Of a stretch of DNA of 64,000 nucleotides, positions 21,397 through 34,287 are shown piece by piece; positions within the stretch are counted from its first letter, which is position 1; every line of letters begins with the position of its first letter. The stretch spans positions 100,466,166 to 100,530,165 of the forward strand of contig NC_089587.1 in assembly GCF_019320115.1 (NCBI RefSeq), given 5' to 3'. The translations under genes were made by a program, and so were the position numbers. The stretch is from Miscanthus floridulus (lineage: Eukaryota > Streptophyta > Magnoliopsida > Poales > Poaceae). Below the pieces are notes generated by a model that searched no databases, was not told the DNA's origin, and worked only from the letters and a program-made list of their open reading frames with translations.

Positions 21397-23325
21397 TGAA
21401 AGGTCCTAATGGCTAGAGGGGGGTGAATAGCCTATTAAAAATTTCTATAACAACACTTAACAAACCGGTTAGATAATTATGAGGCGAAGCGAGTGTTGCG
21501 CTAGCCTACTAAAAATGCAAGCCACCTACCACAATTCTAGTTTATGTAGTTTCTATCCACATAATAACTATGTCACTACACTAAGTTAGTGTGCTCTCAA
21601 AGGCTAACTAAAGAGCCACACTAACCAAACTAACAAGCTCTCACAACTAGCTACACTAAAGAGCTTGATAACTAGTTTGTGGTAATGTAGAGAGTGAGCA
21701 AGATGGTTATACCACTGTGTCAAGGAATGAGCCAATCAATCACAAGAATAAATACCAATGAAGACCAATCACCTCGAAATCAAATGATAACACAATGATT
21801 TTTTACTGAGGTTCACTTGCTGGCAAGCTAGTCCTTGTTGGGGCGATTCACTCACTTGGAGGTTCACGCGCTAATTGGCATCACACGCCAAACCCTCAGT
21901 AGGGTGCCGCACAACCAACACAAGATAAGGATCACACAAGCCACGAACAATTTACTAGAGTACCTTTTAGCTCTCCGTCAGGGAAAGGTCAAGAACCCCT
22001 CACAATCACCATGATCGGAGCCAGAGACAATCACCACCCTCCGCTCGACGATCCTTGTTGCTCCAAGCCATCTAGGTGGCAACAACCACCAAGAGTAACA
22101 AGTGAATCCCATAGCGAAACACGAACACCAAGTGCCTCTAGATACAAACACTCAAGCAATACACTTGGATTCTCTCCCAATCTCACTAAGATAATGAATC
22201 AATGATGGAGATGAGTGGAAGGGCTTTGGCTAAGCTCACAAGGTTGCTATGTCAATGCAAATGGCCAAGAGAGTGAGCTTGAGCTAGCCATGGGGCTTAA
22301 ATAGAAGCCCCCATGAAATAGAGCCGTTGTACCCCTTCACTTGGCACAACATGGGATGTCCAGACGCTCTGGTCATATTGACCGAACATAGGACCCCAGT
22401 GTCCAGTCGTACGATGCACGCCACGTGTCCCTCTCTTCGAATACTGAGCGCCCGATCCCAATGGTCAAGAGATGACTAGATGCGCTGCTACGATGTGACC
22501 GGACGCTGGACCTCATTGTCCGATCATTTCCAGTATGCACCTCGAAGCAAGAAATCATGACCGGACGTGTTCGGTCATGCTCAGCCAAACTCACCCAGCG
22601 TCCAATCACTCTGTGTCTCCTCTGTGTGCTGCCACGTCAGTAGGACCGGACGCAACCTTCCAGCGTCAGGTCACAAAGTGACCTAGCATCCGGTCAGAGA
22701 CCGATGCTAGTGTCTTCGTTGCTTCTACAAACCAGACGCGCTGGTCCTTCCGAGACTAGCCTTTAGTCACTTATGATGACCTCCATCTTTTCTGTATAGG
22801 GCACCGGTAGCACTGTTGGACTATCCGCACTCCACGAGCAGACACTCTGCCGGTGAAGTTCCTAACCCTTGCTCAAATGTGCCAATCACCAAGTGTATCA
22901 CCTTGTGCACTTGTGTTAGCATATTTTCACAAACATTTTCAAGGGTGTTAGCACTCCACTAGATCCTAAATGCATATGCAATGAGTTAGAGCATCTAGTG
23001 GCACTTTGATAACCGTATTTCGATACGAGTTTCACCCCTTTTAATAGTACAGCTATCGAAACTAAGTATGATCACACTCTCTAAGTGTCTTGATCACCAA
23101 AACAAAATAGCTCCTACCATTTATACATTTTCCTTGAGCCTTTTATTTTTCTCTTTCTTCTTTTCAAGTGCAAGCACTTGATCATCACCATGACATCACC
23201 ATCAACATGTCATGATCTTCATTTGCTTCACCACTTGGAATGTGCTACCTATCTCATGATCACTTGATAAACTAGGTTAGCACTTAGGGTTTCATTAATT
23301 CATCAAAACCAAACTAGAGCTTTCA
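21397..23325 (-). repeat. 3' LTR of element B (1929 bp)
   Basis: The ends are TGAAAGG and CTTTCA. It is colinear with LTR A, with the same palindrome cluster (about 22355-22760, GACCGGAC/GTCCGGTC variants) and TATA-like TATTTAAG at 22296-22303 on the minus strand. It is followed by the polypurine-tract complement ATCTCCTCCCTTTTTGG at 23326-23342. Confidence 0.88.
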
Positions 23326-24284
23326 ATCTCCTCCCTTTTTGGTAATTGATGACAACCCTTTCACAAAGATATGAATTCAAATTCAATTAAATCCATGTTG
23401 CTTGTCCAAGCATATTTACCAAGTGTAAAAGGATATGGAAAGATTTCATGAACTGCATATGGTAGCAATTGCTCCCCCTACATATGTGCTAAGAGTTTGG
23501 ATTGAAGCTTGCACATATGCTTAGATAGGAAATATAGAAGATAATGTCTACCAAATGATGCTAAGGTATAAAAGATGGATCTTTGAAGCGTGATACCAAT
23601 CGAAGTACACCAATATACCATCCTTAGCATTATGGTTAGCTCTATACCACTTGAAAATGAAATCACTAGATAACCTATGCATGCTAATTTTTTATTTCAT
23701 CATTCAAGCCTACAACTAGCATATACCACACAAGCATGGATATTGAAATTTAAAACTTGTGCCATGCAAGCAAACATATGAAATTCACATTCAAATGCAC
23801 CATACAAGTTCATGAGCTTGCTCCCCCTACTTGTGTGCTCAAAATTTTAATTGATCCTTTTCTTTGTCGCCTTTTCACTATCTTTGTACACTATTTCTCC
23901 CCCTTTGTCATCAATGACCACAAAGGTTCAAAAAGTAGATAGGTTGAGATTATCAATGTCAATCAATGGGGTGAGGATTATTTTCCCAAATTTGGTTCAA
24001 ACTAGAATACTTGCCAAAGATTTTTAACTTGGTTTGATCTAAGGACAAGCTTCTTCACACCTCCAAATAAGGGTTATCTTGTACCATGTTGAGTTAAACA
24101 CTTAGAGCTCATTTTCTAGATTAAACACTAGGTTTACAAGCCCACAAACATGTCATATGCTACCACTAGATCAAAATAAGTATAGAAGCAATAGTGGTAC
24201 CATACAAACATCAAATTCATTTGATTTTTATGAATGAGCCTATTAAATGTGAAAAATGTATAGATGCACTAAAAATGTCCTTAG
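23326..24284 (-). other. 3' untranslated zone of element B with several polypurine-tract-like motifs
   Basis: Besides the tract next to the LTR, TGCTCCCCCTACATATGTG (about 23470), GCTCCCCCTACTTGTGTG (about 23820) and TTCTCCCCCTTTGTCATC (about 23900) are polypurine tracts on the minus strand. Several tract copies upstream of the 3' LTR are a known Sirevirus trait. No gene is present. Element C enters at 24285; 24280-24284 is its left TSD. Confidence 0.65.
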
Positions 24285-25514
24285 TGTAAGTGCAATCAAG
24301 CCCTATTGTGGGTTTTGGCATTGATGACCACCAAATTAGAGGACTAATGAGATTTATCGAGATGACAAGCAGGGAATCAAAAAATGAGAATGATGTACAG
24401 GTTGCAGGTGTCCTAATTACAAAAGGTGGCTAGACCTAGCTCAAAGGAAGTTTAGACTCTTCTATGTTTTGAAATTGAGTTTAGGGAAAGCCATACTATT
24501 AAGAGGGATTTTAGGACAGTTGGTCAACTGTTGAACCAGATGCTCAAATTCATAGATTTACATCCTATCACCTAGTCAAAACAACCAGCCAAATTTCATA
24601 TCATCTTACCTATTTTGGCTGGGGCGGCAGTGCCACCCTGTTAAGAGTGGCAGTGCCGCCCTTAACTGACCGTTGGGCTCAAGGGGTATTTATACCCTTC
24701 AGGCCTGGCCCACAATGGTCATCTTCTTCACTAAGTCATTCTGCTCAAAATAAGATAGAACTAAAGCTCACTTCTCTCCTCCATTGTTGCTCCACCATCC
24801 CTCAAGCAAATCCTTGATTCCAACCATCAAAACTTGAGAGAAAAGGTAGCAAAACTCGATTGGAGAGCAGATCCACTGATTCCCAAAGTCTAAGAGCATT
24901 TAGTTCATGTTTGACCAGCGGTTCTAGGGTTTGTTACTCTTGGAGCTTGCTCCTAGCTGGCTAGGCGTCGCCCTTGTGCTTGCCAACCCATGTGGCAACC
25001 TTGGGAGGTTTGTAACCTCATTCAAAAGCTAAGAAATCACCTCTCACCTCAAGAGTTCGCTCTCTTGATTGGAGAACGAGGGTAAGGCAAGCCTTTGTGG
25101 CAAGCCCAAGCCTTTTGTGGCTTCCTCAACAACGTGGACTTAGGCAAACCTTTGTGGTGAGCTGAACCACAGGATAAATCTTGTATCTTGCGTGCTTCAT
25201 ATTGTTTACTTGCTAGTTTAGCTCATTGCTAGCTATTATTAGGGTTTGGTTGCTTGATCCACGCTTGTGTGGAGTTTCTATGGTATTCAGTCTTCGAACT
25301 GGATCTTATCTTTCTATTGTAGGATTAAGCAGCTAGTGGGGTCAGGTTCATCTCTGTAAAATCTTAGCTATGTTAGATTTATTTTCATAGAGCGACAGTG
25401 CTGTCCTGAAAGACCGGTAGTGCCACCCTCTGTTCTAACAGAGTTTTGAGTTGAATTTTTTATAGGCCTATTCACCCCCCTCTAAGCCTTCTTTATCTTC
25501 CTGTAGATCCTATA
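24285..25514 (+). repeat. 5' LTR of element C (1230 bp)
   Basis: Starts TGTAAGTGC, ends CCTATA (terminal CA mutated to TA). A TATA box TATTTATAC lies at 24687-24695. Two palindromic GGCAGTGCC motifs (24622 and 24647) lie just upstream of it, and two weaker ones at 25391 and 25414 near the end. Confidence 0.9.
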
Positions 25515-25516
25515 AG

Positions 25517-25527
25517 TGGTATCAGAG
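25517..25527 (+). other. Primer-binding site of element C (tRNA-iMet)
   Basis: TGGTATCAGAG, two bases after the LTR, complementary to initiator tRNA-Met. It sets the plus orientation. Confidence 0.9.
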
Positions 25528-25562
25528 AGAGGTTGCTTCATATACGCTTCATCGCGTGAAGT

Positions 25563-28106
25563 ATGGAAGAAGGAGGAGGTTCGAGGACCGTTCATGATGC
25601 AGACGCAAGTGGTGTGCACGTCGAGGATGTCAGCAACAACAGCGAGCTATCCATGTTGACAGCAAGTGATACCACCATCAAAGAACCTAAGACCACCGAT
25701 GCCGAAAGAAGAAAGGCAAGAAAAGAAAGAAAAGCCACCAAGATCGCAATAAGAGAAAAGAAGAAGGAAGAGCAGCGGCTCAAAGACAAGAAGAAAAGAA
25801 AAGAAGCTAGAAGAATCACAAGAGAGGCAAGAGCCAAGAGAAGGGCAGCAAGAGCTCAAGAGCAAGAGAAGAATGAGTATGATGCATCATCTAGTGAGCT
25901 CTCTAGTAGCTCAGATGATGGAGATGATGATGTGTCATACCATGCTTTGAAAGATAGCAAGAAGGTGAAGAGCAAGGACAAGAAGAAGGATAGCGATAAT
26001 AAGGGCAGCATCAACAACAAGAACAAATATGTCGCCGTATCCTTTAATTATTCTTATTTGTCTAACCATAACAAAAGGTCCTTTATCAATGTACGCGCGG
26101 GCAAGTTGCCTCATTTTGATGGGACAAACTTTGCCAAGTGGAAGCACTTGATGAGTGCCTATCTTGTAGGTCTTCACCTCGGTCTTTAGGGGATTGTGGT
26201 GAATGGATTGCAGCCACCGAAAGATCCCGAAGTGCCAACAAATGAGGAGCTAGCTACTGTCCATCTCAATGGCCAAGCCACAAGTATTCTTCTTAGTGCC
26301 TTGGATGAGTACAACCGAGTGATGAATGTCAATGTTGCAAAATAGATTTGGGACACTTTGCATTTAGCACATGAAGGTGTTGATAAAGTGAGAAAAACAA
26401 AAATTGATTTGTTGATGGCTAAGCTCAATAGGTTCGTGATTGTTGATGGAGAGGGGCCATAAGAGATGTTTGATAGATTGATGACCTTGGTGGGCAAGAT
26501 TAGAGGCTATGGATGTGATGAGCTTGATGATCACAAAGTGGTGAAGGTTATGTTGTAAGCCTACTCACCAAGAAATGAGACCGTAGTTACCTTGATTAGA
26601 GATAAGAAGAAGTTTGAGCACTTCACACCTAATGATGTGCTTGGAAGATTGTTGACATTTGACATGCAAAGAGAAGAAGCCGATGAGAGGAGAAGACTTG
26701 GTGAGTTGCAAGCCAAGCTAGAAGGCATGAAAATCAAGGAAGTAGCTCTCAAGGCTAATAAATCAAGCAATCAAGGCACCTCCAACAAGGCAAAGGGTAG
26801 CAAGCAAGCATCAACAAGTCAACCCAAGGAAATCAAGCCAACTCCACAAAATGATGATCCAAGTTCATCCTCAAGTGAAGATGAAGATGATGGGGCTGAT
26901 TACATGAAGATTGATGACATGGCTTTGTTCATGAAGAGCTATCACAAGGGGCTAAAAAAGAATGGGTATAAAATAGTGCAAAGAAGGTTCTCAAACAAGA
27001 AGAAGAGAACTTGCTACAATTGTGGCAGCACGGAGCACTTCATTGCTAAGTGTCCCTATGACAAGAAAGAAAACAAATACAAGAGGGACAACAATGAAGG
27101 CAAGCATGAACACAAAAAGAGATACAAGCAAATGGGAGAGGCACATAACGGGCATGAGTGGGACTCAACTAAGGAGTCAAGTGATGAGGATGTGAAGGTT
27201 GCAACCGTGGCCATTCAAAAGCCATCCTCTACACCATGGCTCTTCAACAATATGTCCGATGATGATGACCACCGCTCCACTCATGTTTGTCTTATGGCAA
27301 AGGGTGAGAAGGTAAAACGAAGAGCCAAATCTCCTCCACCTCCTAGTGACATCTCTAGTAGTGAACTTTGTGATTCTAGTGATGATGATACTAGTGATGT
27401 TGAGAAATATGCTAAATTGACTAAAAAGTTGGATCCTAAGACCAAGCTCTTCATCATAAATCTAATGGAGGAATTAGAAAGTGTCAAAGCCGAGCTATCC
27501 AATAGAGATGAATATCTTGAGGAAACCAAAAAGATGTATATTGGCTATAAGGAAGCTTTTGAGTTAGAGAGAAGTGAGGTGAACTCTTTGAACAAGGCCT
27601 TGGCTGAAGAGCAAAGAGAACATGCTCTCACAAAGAAGACAAATATTGCACTCAATGACAAGTATTGTGTCTTAGTTGAAAAGCACAACAAACTTGAGAA
27701 GCAATATAATCTTCTATGTGAGAGCACCCCACTCCCCTCTAACACAAATGACACTTCTATTCCCTCCACTAGCCAAGGATGTGGAAAATGCTATAATCTT
27801 GACTTAAATGTTTATTCCACTAACCTTACAAACTTGGAGGTTATGAAAAAGGAGATTGCTAGGCTCAATGCTATGTTAGGCAAAAGGTGCATGGAAGGTA
27901 AGAAACCTACTGGTGGCAAAGTTGAAAAACCAAAAAGGCTGCAATACAAAGGTGGAAGAAATCCACGCATCAAGGATGGGCTTGGGCACACTCATGGAGG
28001 TAAAATCAATGGGAGAAAGGTAATCAATGGATATGAGTGTGTTCAGTTCGTGAGCAAAGGGCAGGAAGGTATAGATAGGTCTGCATGGATGGTGGCACAA
28101 GGCTAG
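25563..28106 (+). pseudogene. Sirevirus gag of element C
   Basis: One frame of 848 codons, broken by four stops at 26187, 26343, 26460 and 26556 with no frameshift between. The start ATG at 25563 follows the primer-binding site by 35 bases. Residues about 35-110 are extremely Lys/Arg/Glu-rich. LPHFDGTNFAKWKHLM (about 180-195) opens the UBN2-type core. A CCHC knuckle CYNCGSTEHFIAKC lies at 27012-27053. A long predicted coiled coil and a basic C-terminal part follow, the large-Gag layout of Sireviruses. Gag would form the particle and bind RNA. With four stops it is not functional. Confidence 0.88.
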
Positions 28107-28630
28107 CCCAGAGCAGCACCGCAGCCTATGGACGGCAGTGCCCCCCCCCCAAAAAAGGGAAGACCACCTTCTCCTCCTCTGCTCATGTCAAGCCCAAGAA
28201 GAAGGTGTTTCATCCTAAGCAGGTTGTCCAAAAACCAAAGAAATCTATCTGGGCCACTCTAAATAGATATGCTTATCAACCAAAGGCAAAAGCACCTCAA
28301 CAATGTTTGAATTCTAACTTTGTTTTGTAGCACAACAGCAAGGGGGAAGTGTTTGCCAAGTTTGTTGGCAATGGTCGAAATATTTATTATAATGCTTTCA
28401 TTTGGGTTCCTAAAGTTCTTGTGACTAAGATGCAAGGCCCCAAGAATGTTTAGAGACCTAAAACTAGGAACTAAACTTGTGTTGCAGGCATACTCCTCCG
28501 GTGGGTCAAGTTGGGTGCTTAACAGCGGCTGTACAAATCATATGACCAGAGAAAAGAGTATGTTCTCATCATACTCCCCAACTACAAATTCAGATGAGAA
28601 TATTATATTTGGTGGCAATTAAAAGGGGGT
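28107..28630 (+). pseudogene. Gag tail and aspartic protease region of element C
   Basis: After the stop at 28104-28106, gag-tail sequence continues in another frame (28085-28330, Lys-rich, KKGKTTFSSSAHVKPKK). A run of ten C and six A (28141-28156) at the frame change is a likely slippage site. Next comes the Copia protease start, WVLNSGCTNHMT at 28512-28547. The catalytic triad here reads NSG rather than the usual DSG, so the nucleophile-activating Asp is lost. The frame then stops at 28617 and resumes two frames over near 28631. The protease cannot be active as written. Confidence 0.75.
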
Positions 28631-29760
28631 GTGATTGGACTTGATAAAGTAGCTATTACACTTGATCATTCAATTACAAATGTCTTACATGTTGATTCCT
28701 TGAAGTATAATCTGCTATCCGTCTCTCAATTATGTGAGATGGGCTATAATTGTCTCTTCAAGGATAAGGGTGTGGAAGTCTCTAAGAGGGAGGATTCCTC
28801 TATTGTCTTTACGGGTCGCCTCAAAAACAAGCTTTACCTAGTTGATTTCAACAAAAGTAAAGCTAAGCTTGAGACTAGTTTAGTGGCAAAATCTAGCATG
28901 GGTTGGTTATGGCATCGCCGACTAGCTCATGATGGGATGAGGAACTTGGCCAAACTCCTAAAAGACAACCACATCCTTGGACTAACCAATATTCAATTTG
29001 AGAAAGACAGGATTTGTAGTGCTTGCCAAGCCAGAAAGCAAGTAGGTGTACCTCACCCACCAAAGAGCATCATGACCACCACACAACCGTTGGAGTTGAT
29101 TCACATGGATCTCTTTGGACCGGTCGCCTACCTAAGCATTAGGGGTAACAAATATGGTCTAGTTATTGTTGATGATTATTTCCATTTCACTTGGGTGTTC
29201 TTTGTTTATGATAAGTCCTAGGTGCAAGAGAAAGTCAAGATATTTGTGAGAAGGGCACAAAGGGAGTTCAGTCTTCCTATCAAGAAGATAAGAAGTGATA
29301 ATGGGACCAAATTCAAGAACACTCTAGTTGAAGAGTTTCTTGATGATGAGGGCATCAAGCATGAGTTTTCAACTCCTTACACCCCTCAACAAAATAGTGT
29401 AGTAGAGTGGAAGAACCGTACACTTCTTGATATGGCAAGGACAATGTAGATGAGTACAAGATGTCAGACCTCTTTTGGAGTGATGCCGTCAACACCGCTT
29501 GACATGCCATCAACTGCCTCTACTTACACAAGAAACTCAAGAAGACTTCATATGAGCTTCTAACCGGTAACAAACCAAAGGTGTCATACTTTAGAGTATT
29601 TGGGTGCAAGTGCTTTATACTTAACAAAAGACCCAAAACCTCTAAATTTGCACCTAAAGTTGATGAAGGCATTCTTCTTGGTTATGGATCAAATGAGCAT
29701 GTCTATCGTGTCTTCAACAAAACCATGGGTAGAGTTGAAGTCACGATAGATGTGATTTGA
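28631..29760 (+). pseudogene. Integrase of element C (stops and frameshifts)
   Basis: The HHCC zinc-binding part is WHRRLAH...ICSACQARK (about 28911-29040). The catalytic core has Asp in HMDLFGP (about 29103), Asp in IRSDNGTKF (about 29290) and Glu in VVEWKNRTL (about 29400). A stop splits the core at 29219-29221. A one-base loss near 29446 (ATGTAGATGAG) shifts the frame, and another stop and shift follow (near 29503 and 29757). The C-terminal signature VFGCKCF...DEGILLGY lies in the shifted frame (about 29595-29690). It would insert cDNA into the chromosome; it is dead here. Confidence 0.85.
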
Positions 29761-30235
29761 TGAATCTAATGGCTCTCAAGTGGAGCAAGTTGATTCAAGT
29801 GTTGTACGAAAGGAGGATCCACCATGTGAAGCAATCAAGCAAATGGCTATAGGCGACATTAGGCCATAAGAAGATCGAGCCACTGATGATGAGGATCCAC
29901 AGGATGTTGCTGCACAAATTTCCATTGACGTACTCCATCGACAAGGGCAGCACTCACCTACTGAAAATTAGCAGGGCGGCAGTGCCACCCCATCCACCTC
30001 AGCAGTAGCTCCTTCAACTCCTACTCCACCACTTCAAGGGCTCAACCTAGAGCCTATCCTTGAACAAGAAGAGGCTGAGGGTCCAGAAGAAGAACAAGGA
30101 GGTGTTGAGCATCCAAGGCTAGGTCACACTATACAACGGGATCACCCCATTGACAACATCCTTGGGAGCATTCGAAAGGAGCTAACAACTCATTCACATT
30201 TAATAAATTTTTGTCAATATTACTCGTTTGTTTCC

Positions 30236-31774
30236 TCTTTGGAACCTCTCAAGGTAGAACAAGCACTTGGAGATCTAGATTGGGTCATGGCCATGCAAGA
30301 AGAGCTCAACAACTTTGAGAGAAATCAAGTGTGGAACTTGGTGGAAAGGCCCAATACCAATGTCATTGGTACCAAGTGGGTCTTCCGCAACAAGCAAGAT
30401 GAAAATGGCATGGTGACAAGGAACAAGGCAAGATTGGTGGCCCAAGGCTTCACTCAAGTAAAGGGCTTAGACTTTGAAGAAACATATGCACTGGTGGCAA
30501 GACTTGAAGCGATTCGAATGCTTCTAGCCTTTGCTGCCCATCATGACTTCAAGCTGTACCAAATGGATGTCAAGAGTGCATTCCTCAATGGCCCAATACA
30601 AGAGTTGGTATATGTGGAGCAGCCACTAGGATTTAAAGATCCCAAGTTCCCAAATCATGTCTATAAACTCCAAAAGGCGCTCTATGGGCTTAAGCAAGCA
30701 CCAAGAGCATGGTATAAATGCCTTAAGGAATTTTTGCTCAAACAAGGCTTTGAAATAGGCAAAGCTGACCCTACACTCTTTACTCACAAAGTTGGAAATG
30801 ATATATTTGTGTGCCAAATATATGTCGATGACATAATATTTGGTAGTACTAACCATATGTATTGTGATGAGTTTAGTAGGATCATGACTAAGAGATTTGA
30901 GATGTCCATGATGGGTGAGCTGAAGTTCTTCCTTGGATTTCAAATCAAGCAAATGAAGGAAGGGACATTCATTAGCCAAACCAAGTACACCCATGATATG
31001 CTTAAAAAGTTTGACATGGTGAATGCCAAGCCTATCAAAACTCCCATGCCAACCAATGGACATCTTGATCTAAATGAAGAAGGGAAAGCCATGGACATCA
31101 AGGTATATCGATCCATGATCGGCTCTCTACTTTACTTATGTGCATCTAGGCCGGACATAATGCTTAGTGTGTGCATGTGTGCTAGATTTTAAGCCAACCC
31201 GAAAGAGTGCCATTTAGTGGCTATTAAAAGAATCTTGAGATATTTAGTACACACTCCTAACCTTGGCTTGTGGTATCCCAAGGGCTCCAAGTTCAATCTA
31301 CTTGGCTATTTGGATTCCGATTATGTCGGTTGCAAGATAGATAGAAAAAGCTCTTCAGGGATGTGTCAATTCCTTGGATGGTCCCTAGTGTCTTGGAGTT
31401 CAAAGAAGCAAAATTGTGTAGCCCTTTCCACCGCCGAGGCCGAGTATGTTGTAGCCGGTGCTTGTTGTGCTCAACTACTTTGGATGAGGCAAACCCTTTG
31501 TGATTTTGGATGTCAATTCACCAAAATCCCACTCTTGTGTGACAATGAAAGTGCCATAAAGCTTACAAACAATCCCATAAGCCACTCAAGAACCAAACAT
31601 ATAGACATCAGACATCACTTCTTGAGAGACCACGAAATCAAAGAAGATATCGAAATTTGTCATGTGAGCACCGAAAAACAACTAGCCGATATCTTCACTA
31701 AGCCTCTCGATGAGTCAAGGTTTTATGCTTTGCGTAGTGAGCTAAATATACTTGATTCTTGTAACATGGTTTGA
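30236..31774 (+). pseudogene. Reverse transcriptase and RNase H of element C
   Basis: One frame with a single stop at 31190-31192. RT motifs are [43 protein letters not shown] and the catalytic YVDD (IYVDDIIFGS, about 30820-30850). RNase H follows with YLDSDYVGC, LSTAEAEYV and CDNESAIKL, ending ADIFTKPLDESRF and a stop at 31774. The lengths are normal for Copia. This is the best preserved domain of C. The region 29760-30235 before it is a degraded linker that also holds one GGCAGTGCC palindrome (29974). Confidence 0.9.
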
Positions 31775-32903
31775 AATATGGCACACCTCTATTTGACAAC
31801 CTAGCAACATAGGAAAATGATTTAAAAGGATACTATATTGTGTTTCAAAACCATTTCAAAAGGTCAACTAAGTGTCATGACCATTGTCTATATTATTGAT
31901 TGCTTACTGGTCATGATATTTAGATAATATATATCCATACCTGAGGTAAAGAAGGTCATAGAGTTTTAGCGTAATCCCTGCAAAATTGGCAGGGCGGCAG
32001 TGCCGCTCTTAATGGCCGGCAGTGCCGCTCTTGGAAAACTGGGCCGTTTTCTGCCAATTTTGGCTAGGTTGCGGGGCCCATTTTGTTCTATATATTTCTT
32101 TCTCTGGCCCCTGACTCAACTCTTCCCTTCTCACCCAGCCGACACCGATGCCTGTGCTCCTCTCTTCTTCTCTCTCAAGCATGTGCCACCGCCGTTCCTT
32201 GTGGCCTGCCACCTCGGCAGTGCCGCCCCTACAGCCGGCCAAGGCTCCTCATTGCTGGTCCCTGCAGGAAGCTCCTAGCTGAGCCCTTTCTCCTCTTCTC
32301 CCTCCACTCCAACATTTTGGAAGCAAGGTGAAACCTTAACCCCATTCGATCTATGCAATGTGAAACTTTTAGTCATGGATTCTTGTTTCTAGGGGGAATA
32401 TGAAGGGTTTAGAAAGGTTTTTGATGGTTGAATCGGATTGATTTTGAATTTCATCGGTTGGATGATTTTGGGGAGAGCGGCAATGCCACCCATGGGACCA
32501 TTAATGGCACCTCTAGCAGATTCTAACTGCTATACTCAATCTCATAAAATCAATGAAGTTCAGAATGGATTGGATTCATTTATCAAAATTGTTTCTAAAG
32601 TTTTTCATATTCAATCTTTCAAATCCATGGCTAGGGTTTCATATATTTTCGTTTAGATTGTGATTATGAAATTGTGATGATGGATAGACACTATTGGAAG
32701 TAGGATTTAGCCAAAACGAGAAAGGTGAAAATGAACTAGTGAAGCAACTAAGGGCGGCAGTGCCACCCTACCATGCTGATTTCAAATCTAGCAAAGCTTC
32801 TTGTATCATTTTCAAAATTCTTTTTCTTGTTAAAACCTGCTTGCAGCTGTCTCTAACTCATCATCTTTTACAGTTTCTTATCAAGTCTCATTTAATTGCA
32901 TAG
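31775..32903 (+). promoter_or_regulatory. Spacer between RNase H and the extra ORF, with possible own promoter
   Basis: No ORF with recognisable similarity. Four GGCAGTGCC palindromes occur (31991, 32015, 32213, 32476) and a fifth at 32752. TTCTATATATTTCTTT at about 32088 looks like a TATA box followed by a pyrimidine-rich leader. AAG|GTGAAAC near 32328 could be a splice donor. This suggests, but does not prove, a separate transcript for the downstream ORF. Confidence 0.35.
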
Positions 32904-34287
32904 ATGGACCGAGCAAAAAGAAAGGTGATGACAACTAAGCAAAAGGTCAAGAGAGGTAGGGGACAGGCAACCTATATTCCCAGTGACAGAAATCTTGATG
33001 AAGACCTTGCTGAAGAAGAAAGAATTTAGAAGATGGGAATGACCATTCGTGTGTGGCCTGATTCTTCTCTACACATTTTAGAGTTTGATAGCAGCTACAT
33101 GAGAGATAACACTGATGTGTTCAACCTCAATCCTCCCCAAAATAGTGACAATCATAAGGTCATTGATTATTCTATGAGTTGGAAGAAGACTGGTGAAGCT
33201 AGAGAGATTGATCCTTACTCCTCTAACAGATCCAATGGCATTGATTATAGATTTTGGAATGCTTTCCAATCTGATTTTTATGCCATAGCCATCCTATCCA
33301 AGTCAAAAAGCAAGATCAGCAAGATGCAGTATATTGATTTTGGTGACTTGGGGAGCAGAGATGATCATCAGTTTGCTATAGCCATCAAGACCTATGACCG
33401 CTTTGAGATGATAGATATCATGAGTTTTAGGTATGATTGGAACAGGGAAATTCTTGCACAGTTCCATGCCACTTACTATTGGAATAGGAAAGTGGATGAG
33501 CTTCATTGGATGACTAATGGGCGACATTATCACATTGATTTTGTCACCTTCTGTCGTATTCTTGATTTTGGACACATCCACAGGGGATATGAGAGGATTC
33601 ATAATGAGCGTCGTCTTGAGCCAATGGAAGTAAGCTTCATGTGGGAGGATCAAAATCTTGTAGTTCCTGATTGGTCAAGGACCAAGCTCAAGAGCTTCTA
33701 TTACATCATGAACAATCTTTTCAGGATCACTCTTAACCCCAAATACAATGCAACAGATTTGAATGGCTATATCACTAATGTGTTGTCTAGGTTTCCCAGC
33801 TGTGAAAAGTTTAATGTTCCAAGATTTATTTGGGTTGAGCTAGCATATGCCTTGGATGATGGGAGGAGATCTTTGCCCTATGCTCCTTACCTCATGTTTA
33901 TAATTGAGAGAGTGACTGGCATGTGGTTCCCTAAGGATTGTGAGCACACTGTTTACAAGATCAAAAAGACCCATGGTGGCTTAGGGGGACTTAGCTCAGC
34001 TACTCAGCACACTGGTTCTAGAGGACTTGGAGATAGTGGGGCAGTAGGCTTTCACTCTTCTAGAGCTGCACATAGAGATATTCCTGAGCCGTCCAAGGCT
34101 AGGGAACCAAATAAGAAGTCAAAGTGGGGGAAGATGAGTGCATGGATGAAGGCAATCTTTGCTCATTGTGCATATGCTTCACAGACTGTTTATGAGGATA
34201 GAATGGAAAACAGGGAAGCTGTGAGGCATGCTAGGGAGATGGCAGGGCTACCACCACTTCCACTAGTGCAGTCACCACCTCAGTTTC
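32904..34287 (+). pseudogene. Extra ORF of element C downstream of pol (5' part, split by element E)
   Basis: The frame opens with ATG at 32904 and a very basic start (MDRAKRKVMTTKQKVKRG, nuclear-signal-like). There is one stop at 33027-33029, then an open frame from 33033 to the E insertion at 34288. The middle (about residues 110-330 of the open part) is a globular domain with WMTNGRHYHIDFVTFCRIL and LNGYITNVLSRFP. It resembles the domain found in many plant genomes as a putative plant transposon protein (Transposase_32-like); this assignment is by memory and tentative. Some Sireviruses carry an env-like ORF in this position. I see no signal peptide or membrane segment here, so an envelope role is not supported. 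The last 32 codons of the open frame come from the LTR of E. Confidence 0.6.

Noticed and set aside
24601..24660. CRISPR-like array from the regular GGCAGTGCC repeats
   Set aside because: The repeats are few per cluster, short, variably spaced and inside a plant LTR. There are no cas genes.
32904..34287. Viral envelope gene in element C
   Set aside because: The position fits env-like ORFs of some Sireviruses, but no signal peptide, membrane span or cleavage site is visible.
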